DNA of 64,000 nucleotides from Erythrobacteraceae bacterium (GTDB lineage: Bacteria > Pseudomonadota > Alphaproteobacteria > Sphingomonadales > Sphingomonadaceae). Positions 44,964-53,781 of the stretch are shown one piece after another. The notes under the pieces are model-generated. The model searched no databases and was not told where the DNA came from. It was given only the letters and a program-made list of their open reading frames with translations. Made by a program: the position numbers and the translations under genes. The stretch is taken from NCBI GenBank assembly GCA_027489065.1, contig JAIYAM010000060.1, positions 1 to 64,000 of the forward strand. Direction: 5' to 3'. The stretch's first letter is position 1, and each line of letters starts with the position of its first letter.

Positions 44964-45338
44964 ATGACTGATCGACCGCTAGCCGGCTACCGCATCATCA
45001 TTCTCGAAGATGACTATTATCAGGCACACGACAGCAAGGACACGCTCGTGGAAGCAGGGGCGCAGGTGATCGCGGTGACCGCGACGGTTCCCGATATCGA
45101 CGTCCATCTTGCCGCCGGGCGGGTCGATGCGGTGCTGATCGACATAAATCTGGGGCGCGGACTGTCTTTCGACTTCGCGCGGGTCCTGCGCCGCAACGCC
45201 ATTCCGTTCCTGTTCCTGACAGGTTACGATGCCGGAATGCTGCCCGAGGATCTTGCGGGGAGCCCCTATATCAGCAAGCCTGCCGATCGTGCGCGGATCG
45301 TGGCAGGACTGGCCGACCTGATGGCCAGCCAGTCCTGA
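44964..45338 (+). CDS. single-domain response regulator (receiver only)
   Basis: A 124-aa receiver with the acidic pocket LEDD (residues 14-17), phospho-aspartate 60 in VLIDINLG, Thr in FLTGYD and Lys in ISKPAD. No output domain, so it works by protein contact. It is directly downstream of the HWE kinase and likely its partner. Confidence 0.9.
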   Translation: MTDRPLAGYRIIILEDDYYQAHDSKDTLVEAGAQVIAVTATVPDIDVHLAAGRVDAVLIDINLGRGLSFDFARVLRRNAIPFLFLTGYDAGMLPEDLAGSPYISKPADRARIVAGLADLMASQS

Positions 45339-45360
45339 TCCACTCAAGCCAGATTGGCGA

Positions 45361-46113
45361 TTAGGCCGCCGCCACCTTGAGCTGTTCGCGTTCCAGTTCG
45401 ATCTGGGTGCGCGGCGCGAGGTAGGCGCTGTCGAACCCGGCGATCTGCTGCAGGGTACGAAGGTCGAGGATGGTCAGCTGCTTGGATCGCAGCGTGATCA
45501 GATCCTCCTGCCGCAGCTGCTGGAGCTTGCGGTTGATGTGGACTGGAGTGAGCCCCAGCACGTCGGCAAGATCGTCCTGCGTCAGCGGGAAGTAGATCTG
45601 GTTGCCGAGGTTCGGATCGACCATCGACAGGCGGTAATGGCTCTCGCAGATGAGGTGCGCCATCCGCTCAAGCGCATCGCGCCGACCGACGTTCACAACC
45701 CAGGACGAAAGCACCGCATTTTCCATGCAGCCATAGCTGCGCATCGCCTCGCCCACTGCCGGGAAACGGTCGATCACGCGGCGCATGTCGGAATGCAGGA
45801 TGTTGACGATCTTGCACGGGCTCAACGTGATCACTTCCTCGATCGCGATCCCGTCGGGTGAGCAATCAAAGTAGAACGCATCGCCAGGGAGCAGCAATCG
45901 CGTGATCTGCCGGGCGCCATTGCGCAGGATCTGGTAGCGCGCGGCCCAGCCGCTGAGGATCACCGGGAAGGACACCATCTCGTCCCCGTCTCGCGACAGG
46001 TACTTCTTGGCACCGATCTCACGGGGCTGGCGGCAAAGCTCCTCGACCGCCTCGATCTCCTGCTCGTTGAGTTCGGCAGCATGCATAAGTCGTAGCAAAA
46101 AGGCGTTAGACAC
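45361..46113 (-). CDS. Crp/Fnr family transcription regulator (2 of 2)
   Basis: A 250-aa regulator similar in length and layout to the one at 41437-42213: ILSGWAARYQILRNGARQITRLLLPGDAFYFD in the sensor domain and PLTQDDLADVLGLTPVHINRKLQQLRQEDLI in the HTH. The C-terminal LTILDLRTLQQIAGFDSAYL is shared by both. The two paralogues flank the kinase-receiver pair. Convergent with the receiver gene. Confidence 0.87.
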   Translation of the reverse strand: MSNAFLLRLMHAAELNEQEIEAVEELCRQPREIGAKKYLSRDGDEMVSFPVILSGWAARYQILRNGARQITRLLLPGDAFYFDCSPDGIAIEEVITLSPCKIVNILHSDMRRVIDRFPAVGEAMRSYGCMENAVLSSWVVNVGRRDALERMAHLICESHYRLSMVDPNLGNQIYFPLTQDDLADVLGLTPVHINRKLQQLRQEDLITLRSKQLTILDLRTLQQIAGFDSAYLAPRTQIELEREQLKVAAA

Positions 46114-46530
46114 TTGCGTGCTCCTTCATTCGTAGCGGGGACCCCATTGTCCCCCAATCACCAAAAACTCTCTCACTCAAATGGTACGCGGCGGGTCGAT
46201 CACGTTCCCACCTACTCGAATAACAAACGGTGCCATCCTGCATGCGTTCCTGCAACTTATCGCAGATATCGGGCAGCGCACCCCCTCCACTCAAGCCTCT
46301 CCAGCGATTCGTAGGCTCTCGAAAAACCTCGATCGACAACAGCGCTTTACGACACTCGGTTGCGATTATCGGATGAAATAAGGCTACGCTGAACGGGTTC
46401 AGCATAACGGCAAGCGGGCTCAGGTCACTAATGCAGGATAGGCGATAGTTGTGACGCGAGTGAGACCTTTCCTCTCGGGCACGGGATCTGCACGCCGCAG
46501 GCCCGGCACGAAACCGGAAAGGAAACTGAG
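46114..46530. other. noncoding stretch with inverted repeat upstream of Gly/Gln protein
   Basis: 417 bases without a gene, more AT-rich than the surroundings, holding the promoter of the minus-strand Crp gene and of the plus-strand low-complexity gene. A perfect interrupted palindrome GCTGAAC-GG-GTTCAGC lies at 46388-46403, and GGAAAGGAAA precedes the ATG at 46531. No convincing promoter hexamers were fixed by eye. Confidence 0.6.
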
Positions 46531-47292
46531 ATGGCGAATGATCGCAACACCAATCGCGAGAGCCGGGGACTGAACGACCGTCAGGAAACTCAGGTGCAAG
46601 GCAGCGAGAACCAGCGTGACGGTGGCGCCTCGCAGGGCGCCGGCTCCTGGAGTCAGGGCCCGCAAGGCGATAACGACAGCTACCTCCGTGACCAGCAGGG
46701 CCAGAGCGGGCAGAGCGATCAAAGCCGCGACCAGGGCGGTGGCTCCGGCCGGCAGAGCGGCTATGGCAGCCAAGGTGGTTATGGCGGCTACGGCGGCCAA
46801 GGCGATGGCTACGAGGACACACGATATGCCGGCCGAGGCAATCAGGGGAGTCAGGGCGGCTACGGCAATCAGGGCAACTTCGGTCAGGGTAGCTTCGGTT
46901 CGTCCGGGCAGAGCGGCTATGGCAGCAGCCACCAGAGCGGCGGAGGAGCCGGCGGATTTGGCTTCAGCGGCCGTGGCGGCGAGGATGCGCTGATGGGTAG
47001 CTCAGAGCACGGGCAGAGCGCCTGGCGGAACCAGCAGGGCCAAGGCCAAGGTCAGCACGGCCATCATCACGACCACAGCTACAGCCAGTGGCGCCAGAAG
47101 CAGATGGAACAGTTCGATAACGACTACCACGAGTTCCGTCAGACCCAGCAGGACGAGTTCAACAGCAAATTCGAGGAATGGCGCAGGCAGCGCGCGGGAC
47201 AAGCGAGCCAGAGTGGCGAGCCAGACAGCGCATCGGCTTCGAACACTTCCACGGGTCCGACGCCCGGGAAATCGGGTCCCACCTCGAGCTGA
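46531..47292 (+). CDS. low-complexity Gly/Gln/Ser/Tyr-rich protein
   Basis: A 253-aa protein. Residues about 1-150 are disordered: many QGGYG, GYGSQ and GNQG units with few hydrophobics (prion-like composition). After HGHHHDH at about 185 comes a short helical segment SQWRQKQMEQFDNDYHEFRQTQQDEFNSKFEEWRRQR likely to be a coiled coil. The C-terminus is Ser/Thr/Pro rich. I recall similar proteins in Sphingomonadales; no function is known. Ribosome site GGAAAGG is present, and a strong terminator follows. Confidence 0.75.
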   Translation: MANDRNTNRESRGLNDRQETQVQGSENQRDGGASQGAGSWSQGPQGDNDSYLRDQQGQSGQSDQSRDQGGGSGRQSGYGSQGGYGGYGGQGDGYEDTRYAGRGNQGSQGGYGNQGNFGQGSFGSSGQSGYGSSHQSGGGAGGFGFSGRGGEDALMGSSEHGQSAWRNQQGQGQGQHGHHHDHSYSQWRQKQMEQFDNDYHEFRQTQQDEFNSKFEEWRRQRAGQASQSGEPDSASASNTSTGPTPGKSGPTSS

Positions 47293-47546
47293 GCCAAAGC
47301 GGCGGGCTGCGCCTCTGTAGCGTTGCCGCGCGCAACGTAGCGCCCCTGACTTGGCCGGTCGGGGGCGCTTTCTTTTGAATGAACGAAGAAAACGGTCTGC
47401 CGCGAAAGGAAGGCAACACAGGTTAGAGCGTGCAAGGAACGGGTCAGGCAGAACAATCGATGCCCGAGGGTTCCCGATCTCTCCGGCATTGGATGATCAA
47501 GCTGCCTAGGTTTCCATTCCGCTTGATCATTTGCCCCAAAACAACT

Positions 47547-47577
47547 CCCCCGCCCAGCGATGGGCGGGGGTCTTTTT
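47547..47577 (+). terminator. intrinsic terminator of the low-complexity gene
   Basis: A 10-bp perfect stem (CCCCCGCCCA with TGGGCGGGGG around GCGA) is followed by TCTTTTTTT. A textbook rho-independent terminator on the plus strand. Confidence 0.9.
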
Positions 47578-47595
47578 TTGTCCGCTGACAAACGA

Positions 47596-47627
47596 AAGCC
47601 CGCTCCGGCGGGGGCCGGAGCGGGCTT
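47596..47627 (-). terminator. hairpin, likely terminator of the hemerythrin gene
   Basis: A 14-bp perfect stem AAGCCCGCTCCGGC / GCCGGAGCGGGCTT with a GGGG loop, reading the minus strand followed by TTTCGTTTG. Probably terminates the minus-strand hemerythrin transcript; the T-run is imperfect. Confidence 0.65.
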
Positions 47628-47644
47628 GTCAGAGCTTTCGTCCG

Positions 47645-48175
47645 TCAGGACTGGTCGACGCGCTCGAAGTAGTCGCGATATTCCATGCTCATCCGCTGGC
47701 GCTCCGCCATGGGCGCATAGCGGATCACGTCCGGGAGCCAGCTGCTCTCTTCCTGATAGACATGCTGCAGGACAGCACTCTCGATATGGTCGAGCTTCTC
47801 GCGCCATTCCTTCGTGCCCGGCTCGAGCTTCTGCAGCGCGGCGAGCTGCACCTTGGTCATGGCGTGTTCCTCGTAGGCCATGCCCGCGTGGGCCTTGCCC
47901 GAGTGATCCGAAATCTCGGGGTAGACCACCGCCTCTTCGGCCATCGAGTGGGCGTTGAGCAGAAGCGCCAACTCTTCGATGATGGCTTCGGCGTCCATGC
48001 CGGCGTCTTCGCGGGCCTGCTGGAACAGGCTTTCGATCTGGCGATGCTGGTCGAGGATGTCCTGCGCAAAGGGCTCGTTGACGGCGAGCTGTTCAAGCTG
48101 ACGGCGGGCTTCCATGCGCTGTTCGTCGGTGGCGGCCGGCGCGATCGCGGCGGCTATGCGGTCCAGGAATGACAT
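47645..48175 (-). CDS. hemerythrin domain protein (2 of 2)
   Basis: A 176-aa helical protein with the HHE pattern: ILDQHRQIESLFQQA, LLLNAHSMAEEAVVYPEI, YEEHAMTKVQ and LQHVYQEESSWLPDVIRYAP. Probable di-iron protein for oxygen, peroxide or NO handling. Different in sequence from the one at 37385-37891. Its neighbour is a divergent antiporter. Confidence 0.88.
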   Translation of the reverse strand: MSFLDRIAAAIAPAATDEQRMEARRQLEQLAVNEPFAQDILDQHRQIESLFQQAREDAGMDAEAIIEELALLLNAHSMAEEAVVYPEISDHSGKAHAGMAYEEHAMTKVQLAALQKLEPGTKEWREKLDHIESAVLQHVYQEESSWLPDVIRYAPMAERQRMSMEYRDYFERVDQS

Positions 48176-48335
48176 GCAATTCTCCTTCTAGAGCAGGGAG
48201 GACGATCCCTTGTTCCGTGACAGTAAAAAGGAGGGGCGGCGGGGGCCTTTTCCTGCGTTCCTAACCATCGTTAGGGCTGCACCGCGAGACGCTTGCCATG
48301 CCCGCCCTACCGCGTGGGGCTTACGGCAGGGACTG

Positions 48336-49589
48336 ATGATCTATCACGAATTCCTGCTGTTTGCGGGTCTTGCGATTGTTTGCGCATTCTGGCTGCCCCG
48401 CTTCCTGTCGGGGCGCGAACCCGCGTCTTCGTCGCTTCTCATCCTTGCCGGGGCCGCCGGCGGGTTCCTGATCGCCGAGCCCCCGCCCCTGTTCGATCCG
48501 ATGTCCGATCCGGAATGGTGGGAGATTCTGAGCGAGATGGCGGTGATCGTCGCCCTGTTCGCCACAGGCATGCGGCTCGACGTGGTGCGCCCGTTCTCGC
48601 GCTGGCAAGCGACCGGCCGCCTGCTGGCGGTGGCGATGCCGCTGACCATCGGTGCGATGGTCCTCGTCGGCCTTGCGGCCGGCTGGCCACTGGCGAGCGC
48701 GCTGCTGCTCGGCGCAGTGCTCGCCCCGACCGATCCGGTGCTTGCGGGAGACGTGCAGGTCGGCCCGCCCACCGAAGGCGGCGAGCACCCGGTGCGCTTC
48801 GCTCTGACTGCCGAGGCAGGGCTCAACGACGGCCTTGCATTCCCCTTCGTCTACCTCGCCATCGCCGCGATTGCCGGGCTGTCCGCGACCGAAGCGGCGG
48901 AGTGGGCCGCCTATGACCTCGTTTACCGCATCGTTGCCGGGGTGCTGGTCGGTGGAGCTGCCGGCTGGCTTCTGGGCCAGATCGTGTTCCGCTGGCCTGC
49001 TCAGAACGTGCTTGCGGAGACCGGCTCGGGCGTGCTTGCGCTGGCCGGTGTGCTGGTGTGCTACGGCGCGGCCGAGATGATCCACGGCTACGGCTTCATC
49101 GCCTGTTTCGTTGGTGGCCTGGTCTTCCGCCGGATCGAGGTTGGGCATGAGTTCCACAGCGACCTCCACCTCTTCAACCTCGCCATCGAACATGCGCTGA
49201 CCGCGGTGCTCCTGTTGATGACCGGAGCGGCGCTCGGCACCTATGCGGGTCTGGTGCGCTGGGATCACATTGCGATCGCGGCGAGCCTTGTCTTCGTCGT
49301 GCGCCCCCTGATCGGCTGGGTCGCTCTCGCCGGCACTGACCTCACTGCGCGCGAGCGGATGGTGGCGGCGGCCTTCGGCGTGCGCGGAATCGGCAGCATC
49401 TATTATCTGGCCTTTGCCGCAGGAAGCGTCGCCGCCATGCCCTTTGTCGGCGAGCTGTGGCTGGTGGTGCTGGTGACGATCGCGATGTCGGCAGCCGTCC
49501 ATGGCCTGACCGCAGGCGCGGCGCTGTCCGGCATAAGGGCTGACGCTCAGGACGACGAGACAGAGGCCGAGCCCGAGGCTGCCGGATGA
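48336..49589 (+). CDS. CPA1-family Na+/H+ antiporter
   Basis: A 417-aa protein with about 12 membrane helices. CPA1 signatures LGAVLAPTDPVLAGDV and LTAEAGLNDGLAFPF are present, as is FGVRGIGSIYYLAFA. A cation/proton exchanger for pH or salt stress is expected. ATG 48336 follows a GGCAGGGA ribosome site; the frame runs 126 nt upstream without support. It overlaps otsB by ATGA, so osmotic stress is the common theme. Confidence 0.87.
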   Translation: MIYHEFLLFAGLAIVCAFWLPRFLSGREPASSSLLILAGAAGGFLIAEPPPLFDPMSDPEWWEILSEMAVIVALFATGMRLDVVRPFSRWQATGRLLAVAMPLTIGAMVLVGLAAGWPLASALLLGAVLAPTDPVLAGDVQVGPPTEGGEHPVRFALTAEAGLNDGLAFPFVYLAIAAIAGLSATEAAEWAAYDLVYRIVAGVLVGGAAGWLLGQIVFRWPAQNVLAETGSGVLALAGVLVCYGAAEMIHGYGFIACFVGGLVFRRIEVGHEFHSDLHLFNLAIEHALTAVLLLMTGAALGTYAGLVRWDHIAIAASLVFVVRPLIGWVALAGTDLTARERMVAAAFGVRGIGSIYYLAFAAGSVAAMPFVGELWLVVLVTIAMSAAVHGLTAGAALSGIRADAQDDETEAEPEAAG

Positions 49590-50326
49590 CGCCCGCACCC
49601 CCGCCTCTCGCGCTTCTGCTCGATTTTGACGGCACGCTCGCCCCGATCGGCCCGACGCCCGACGACATTGCGGTCACCGACGACCTGCGCGAACTGATCG
49701 CCGAGGCGGCGGAGCGGTTGGACGGCCGTGTCGCGCTGGTCAGCGGTCGCTCTCTCGACCAGCTCGACGCGCTGTGGGGTCGCAGCCTGTGGCCTGTGAC
49801 GGTCGCAGCGAGCCACGGACAGGAGCTTCGCCACGATGGCATCCGCCGCGCGCCTCCCCTCGCCGACATCTTCCCGCGCCTGATCCGCGAGGTCCAGGCG
49901 CGCTTCCCTTCTTCGGACGGCGTGGTGGTCGAGCTCAAGAGCTTCGGCCTCGGGCTCCATTACCGGCTCGCGCCCGGAAGACGCGATGCAGTGCGTGCGT
50001 GGACGGAGGAGCGCGCGGCGGAACACGGCCTCGTCGTCCAGCCGGGCGACATGGTATTCGAGTTGCGCCTGCCGGGCGCGGACAAGGGCGATGCGGTTCG
50101 CACGATCATGCGGCTCGCCCCATTCTCCGGGAGCCGGCCCCTGTATATCGGAGACGATCTCACCGACATCCCGGCCATCGAGGCGGCGCGGGCTTTGGGC
50201 GGTAGCGGGATCGCGGTGGGCGGGCGGATCGCCGGGCATGCCGATGCGGTGCTCGCCTCCCCTGAAGCGGTGCTCGAGCATGTCAGGACCGTGCTGCAAG
50301 GTAGCCGGCGCGCTTTCATCACTTAG
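49586..50326 (+). CDS. otsB: trehalose-6-phosphate phosphatase
   Basis: A 246-aa HAD phosphatase: DFDGTLAPIGPTPD (nucleophile Asp about 13), LVSGRSLDQLDAL, and the terminal GDDLTDIPAIEAARA. It removes phosphate from trehalose-6-phosphate made by OtsA, encoded 135 nt downstream. Confidence 0.93.
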   Translation: MTPAPPPLALLLDFDGTLAPIGPTPDDIAVTDDLRELIAEAAERLDGRVALVSGRSLDQLDALWGRSLWPVTVAASHGQELRHDGIRRAPPLADIFPRLIREVQARFPSSDGVVVELKSFGLGLHYRLAPGRRDAVRAWTEERAAEHGLVVQPGDMVFELRLPGADKGDAVRTIMRLAPFSGSRPLYIGDDLTDIPAIEAARALGGSGIAVGGRIAGHADAVLASPEAVLEHVRTVLQGSRRAFIT

Positions 50327-50461
50327 GCGTTTTTTTGTCCGGCCGCCCTCGCGCAAAGGCGGCGCAACCATTCGACGCGGCGGGGATCGCCCGGCCCGCC
50401 ACGGCACCCATATTGCTCGGCCGCGCCCTCGGGCCGCCCTGCGACAGCCTGAAAGGCCATC

Positions 50462-51883
50462 ATGGCCCGCCTGATTTGCGTATCGAACCGCGTGAAGGTC
50501 GAAACCGATGACGACCATGCCAGCCGAGGCGGCCTCGTTGTCGCGCTGGCCGCTGCCTTACGCGAAAACGACGGCCTGTGGTTCGGCTGGTCGGGCGGCG
50601 AGACGGAAGCCTTCTCCGGCCAGATCACTTTCCGACGTGACGACGGGGTGGCGCTTGCGACCATCGATCTGGAACCGCAGGACATAGAGGAATACCACAG
50701 GGGCTTCGCCAACCGCACCTTGTGGCCGCTGCTCCACTCCAGGCCCGCTTTGACCGACATGGAAGGCGGCTTCGGCGACGGCTATGCGCGGGTCAGCTGG
50801 CGTTTCGCCGCGGCGCTCGCGCCGCTGATCGAAGCCGACGACCTGATCTGGGTGCACGACTATCACCTCATCCCGCTTGGGAGACACCTGCGCGAGCACG
50901 GCTTCGGCAATCGCATCGGGTTCTTCCTTCACACGCCCTGGCCGCCCGCCGGCGTGTTGATGTCTCTGCCCCACCACCGCGAACTGGCCCTCTCGATGCT
51001 CGCCTACGATGTGATCGGTTTTCAGTCGGAGGAGTGGCTTTACGCTTTCTGCGACTACGCGACCGGCCATCTCGGCGCGCGCGTGGAGGGCGAGTGCGTG
51101 ATGCTGGGCGAGCGCAGCACGCGGCTGCTGATCTGCCCGATGGGGCTGGACGCTGCGGATTTCGCCGGCGCGGTGCACAGTCTCGCGGCGCGGCAGACCG
51201 AAACGCGGCTCGCGGTCAGCGCGGTCGGATACGACCTCATCGTCGGGGTCGACCGGCTCGACCACTCCAAGGGCCTTGCAGAACGTTTCGCAGCCTATGA
51301 ACTGCTGCTCGCCAGCCGTCCCGAACTGCGCGAGAAGGTGGTGATGCTCCAGATCACCCCGCCGCCGCGCGGCGACGTGCCGAGCTGCGCGCAGATCCGC
51401 AGCGACCTGGAGATGCTTTCGGGCCGCATCAACGGCGCTTTTGCCGCGATCGACTGGATGCCGATCCGTTACGTCAATCACGGCTATTCGCGCGACGAAC
51501 TGTTCGGCGTGTACCGTGCCGCCCAGGTCGGGCTCGTCACCCCCTTGCGTGACGGGATGAACATCGTCGCCAAGGAATATGTCGCAGCGCAGGACCCCGC
51601 CGATCCCGGCGTGCTGGTCCTGTCGTGCTTTGCGGGAGCCGCTGCGCAGCTGTCCGAGGCCGTCATCGTCGACCCGCATTCGGCCGAGGATATCGCCGAC
51701 GGCATCGCCCGCGCGCTCGCCATGCCGCTCGCGGAGCGGCAGGAACGGCACAAGGCCCTGCTCGAGAACGTCACGCTTCATGACGTGCGTTGGTGGTCGC
51801 GCACCTTCATGGAGGCGCTCGATCAGGTGCCTGCGCGCAAACCCGGCCCGCCGCTCGTCGCCTCTTCAGTCGAAGGCGGATAA
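50462..51883 (+). CDS. otsA: trehalose-6-phosphate synthase
   Basis: A 473-aa GT20 synthase: VSNRVKVE at the start, SRGGLVVAL, WVHDYHLIPLGRHLRE, GFFLHTPWPP, DRLDHSKGLAERF and TPLRDGMNIVAKEYVAAQ. It joins UDP-glucose and glucose-6-phosphate for the osmo/desiccation protectant trehalose. A strong hairpin (51886-51922) follows the stop. Confidence 0.96.
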   Translation: MARLICVSNRVKVETDDDHASRGGLVVALAAALRENDGLWFGWSGGETEAFSGQITFRRDDGVALATIDLEPQDIEEYHRGFANRTLWPLLHSRPALTDMEGGFGDGYARVSWRFAAALAPLIEADDLIWVHDYHLIPLGRHLREHGFGNRIGFFLHTPWPPAGVLMSLPHHRELALSMLAYDVIGFQSEEWLYAFCDYATGHLGARVEGECVMLGERSTRLLICPMGLDAADFAGAVHSLAARQTETRLAVSAVGYDLIVGVDRLDHSKGLAERFAAYELLLASRPELREKVVMLQITPPPRGDVPSCAQIRSDLEMLSGRINGAFAAIDWMPIRYVNHGYSRDELFGVYRAAQVGLVTPLRDGMNIVAKEYVAAQDPADPGVLVLSCFAGAAAQLSEAVIVDPHSAEDIADGIARALAMPLAERQERHKALLENVTLHDVRWWSRTFMEALDQVPARKPGPPLVASSVEGG

Positions 51884-51885
51884 GC

Positions 51886-51922
51886 GAACCCCCGCGCGAG
51901 GGGAGAACTCGCGCGGGGGTTC
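51886..51922. terminator. 15-bp hairpin between convergent genes
   Basis: GAACCCCCGCGCGAG pairs with CTCGCGCGGGGGTTC around GGGAGAA, just after otsA and ahead of the convergent lipoprotein gene. No T-run, so a Rho-assisted or bidirectional terminator is likely. Confidence 0.6.
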
Positions 51923-51948
51923 GGCGATGGAGAGTGCTGCGCTACCGC

Positions 51949-52611
51949 CTATGGCGCGGGCGCTGCGCTCCCCGCCGCACCGGGCCTGCCACCGGTCGCC
52001 TCCGGCGTCGCCCGCATCGGTGAGGTGCCGGGCGCATTTGTCTCGAGCCAGTCGTGATGCTTCTGAACCGCGGGGATTGTCGCCTGCGCGAACTGGCGCA
52101 CTTCGGCTACGTCACCGCCGCCCGCGTAGGACTTGAGCAGCTCGAGCGCCTGCTGGTGCGCGAGCTTCTGCTGATTGAGATACTCGCTTTCGAACTCCTG
52201 TCCGTTCAGACGGTTGAGCACCTCGAGCTGCGTTTGCCGCGTGGCATCGAGCTTGGCCGGCATCGCAAGCGTCTGGCCCGACGCCGCGATCGCCTGCTTG
52301 AGATCTTCCGACGACTTGGTGTGATCGGTGATCATCATCTGCGCGAAATCGCGCACGGAGCCCGACTTCACCTTCTTGAGCGCGATCTTCGAGCTCTCGA
52401 TCTCGAAGATGTCCGAGAGCGCCGCGCGCTGGGCGAAGTCCTGCGCACTGGGGGCGCCGATCGCGAAGGCCCCGCCTGCATCTGTGCCCGCATCGGGCTG
52501 GGCAATTCCGGTACCCTCGTCGGCCCGCGCCGTATCCGCGTCCGACCCATTCTGCTGGCCGCCACATGCGGTCGCCAGCAGGCTTCCCGCCATCAATAGT
52601 GCAATTCGCAT
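51949..52611 (-). CDS. DUF4142 lipoprotein
   Basis: A 220-aa lipoprotein (TACGG, lipid Cys about 16). The helical DUF4142 domain (about 55-190) shows FAQRAALSDIFEIESSKIAL, DFAQMMITDHTKSSEDL and LNGQEFESEYLNQQKLAHQQALELL. A Pro/Ala-rich tail follows. This ferritin-like family is envelope- and stress-associated, with unknown biochemistry. A CCTATGT motif lies 72 nt upstream. Confidence 0.88.
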   Translation of the reverse strand: MRIALLMAGSLLATACGGQQNGSDADTARADEGTGIAQPDAGTDAGGAFAIGAPSAQDFAQRAALSDIFEIESSKIALKKVKSGSVRDFAQMMITDHTKSSEDLKQAIAASGQTLAMPAKLDATRQTQLEVLNRLNGQEFESEYLNQQKLAHQQALELLKSYAGGGDVAEVRQFAQATIPAVQKHHDWLETNAPGTSPMRATPEATGGRPGAAGSAAPAP

Positions 52612-52818
52612 CCTTCGTCCTTTCAGGTCAACGTCCCTTTGGAGGGGTCGCGGTCACCGTAAATCGGGGGTGTCAGGAGCGAACTCACATAGGCCAGTGA
52701 CCCGCTTTACGGGGATCTAGGCAACGGCTCCGTGAAATCCTCGCCGAGTTTAAGGAACCCGACGAAGCGGTCGCCGACAAGGGAGAGGGGAGGAACAAAT
52801 GGAAAAGGTGCAGTACTC

Positions 52819-53343
52819 ATGCCAGTCCCGAGCCAACCTTGCGAGCGTGCTCTCCCCGGCTTCTCGGAGGAGATGACCGCGTCGCTCCCGGCGCTGCGCA
52901 GCTTTGCCCGATCCCTGTGCCGCCACAGCGACATGGCCGAGGACCTGGTGCAGGAAACAATGGTCCGCGCCTGGTCGTCGCGCCACACTTTCCTGCCCGG
53001 AAGCAATTTCCGCCCGTGGCTTTTCACGATCCTGCGCAACCAGTTCTACAACGCGATACGCAAGCGCAATCGGCTGGTCACGTGGGAGCCGGAGGCGGCC
53101 GAGCGGCTGCTGGTGCAGGAACCCGAGCAGGAGGCTCGCATCCATCTCGAGGACATCGAGGGTGCATTGAGCCAGCTCCCTCGCGGCCAGCGCGAGATGC
53201 TGCTGATGATCGCGGGCGCAGGCATGACATACGAAGAGGCTGCATTGGCGGCCGATTGCAAGCTGGGGACGGTCAAGAGCCGCATCAATCGCGGCCGGGC
53301 AGCAATCCGGGCGATCATCGACGGCGCGGACGCGGCCTACTGA
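52819..53343 (+). CDS. EcfG-like ECF sigma factor (ECF15)
   Basis: A 174-aa ECF sigma. Region 2: LRSFARSLCRHSDMAEDLVQETMVRAWSS and GSNFRPWLFTILRNQFYN; region 4: LSQLPRGQREMLLMIAGAGMTYEEAALAADCKLGTVKSRINRGRAAI. The pattern is that of EcfG, the sigma of the alphaproteobacterial general stress response. Its usual partners NepR and PhyR are not adjacent. ATG 52819 is used; a frame open to 52732 and an internal ATG 52873 exist. Confidence 0.87.
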   Translation: MPVPSQPCERALPGFSEEMTASLPALRSFARSLCRHSDMAEDLVQETMVRAWSSRHTFLPGSNFRPWLFTILRNQFYNAIRKRNRLVTWEPEAAERLLVQEPEQEARIHLEDIEGALSQLPRGQREMLLMIAGAGMTYEEAALAADCKLGTVKSRINRGRAAIRAIIDGADAAY

Positions 53344-53378
53344 TCGCAGCTGCGAAACGTCGCCGTTCCTGAACAGTA

Positions 53379-53414
53379 ATACGGGCCCGCCTCTCGAGAG
53401 AGGCGGGCCCGTAT
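53379..53414. terminator. 16-bp perfect hairpin after the sigma gene
   Basis: ATACGGGCCCGCCTCT pairs with AGAGGCGGGCCCGTAT around CGAG. It lies 36 bp after the sigma stop, without a T-run. It could be a bidirectional terminator for the facing genes. Confidence 0.55.
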
Positions 53415-53470
53415 GCAGGGGGCACAGCGGTTGTGCCTCGCAATTTTGCGCCCCCCGTATCTTGACGAGA

Positions 53471-53764
53471 TTATTGGGGCGCGTTTTCCGCCTTGTTCTC
53501 GATGTTCTGGGCAGTGGCATCGGCCTTTTCGCGCACGGCGTCGGCCTTGTCCTCCATCCTCTGCTCCGCCGTGGAGTCGACACCATCGACGGTCTTGTCG
53601 AGATTGTCGGCCCTCTCTTCCATGGCATCGGCGGTGGCCTCGCCCTGGTCGACGACGGCTTCAGCCTGCTCTTCTGCGGCGTCCTCGCGCTTGTCCTGTG
53701 CACTGTTGCACGCAGCAAGCGAGAGAGATGCGCCCGCCGCGGCGAGAATGATGAGCTTTTTCAT
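53471..53764 (-). CDS. small coiled-coil lipoprotein
   Basis: A 97-aa lipoprotein (LSLAACN, lipid Cys 19). The rest is a charged Ala/Glu/Asp helix (EDAAEEQAEAVVDQGEATAD) with heptad-like spacing, as in small envelope stress lipoproteins. No named family identified. It is 17 nt downstream of a GlsB-type gene and likely in the same operon. Confidence 0.8.
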   Translation of the reverse strand: MKKLIILAAAGASLSLAACNSAQDKREDAAEEQAEAVVDQGEATADAMEERADNLDKTVDGVDSTAEQRMEDKADAVREKADATAQNIENKAENAPQ

Positions 53765-53781
53765 GATGCTCTCTCCTAAGC

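Larger units (their letters stand above)
47293..47644. other. noncoding gap with two convergent terminators
   Basis: 352 bases between the convergent low-complexity and hemerythrin genes. It contains two hairpins (annotated separately); the rest (47293-47540) shows no supported gene. Confidence 0.7.

Noticed and set aside
47293..47540. Possible small genes in the gap.
   Set aside because: Only short frames without ribosome sites; the gap holds the 3' end of a transcript and terminators.
52754..52778. GGAAC-N16-CGAC ahead of the sigma gene as an EcfG promoter.
   Set aside because: The -10 lacks the conserved GTT; two mismatches make it unconvincing. No clear GGAAC-N16/17-CGTT site was found by eye in the upstream gaps checked.
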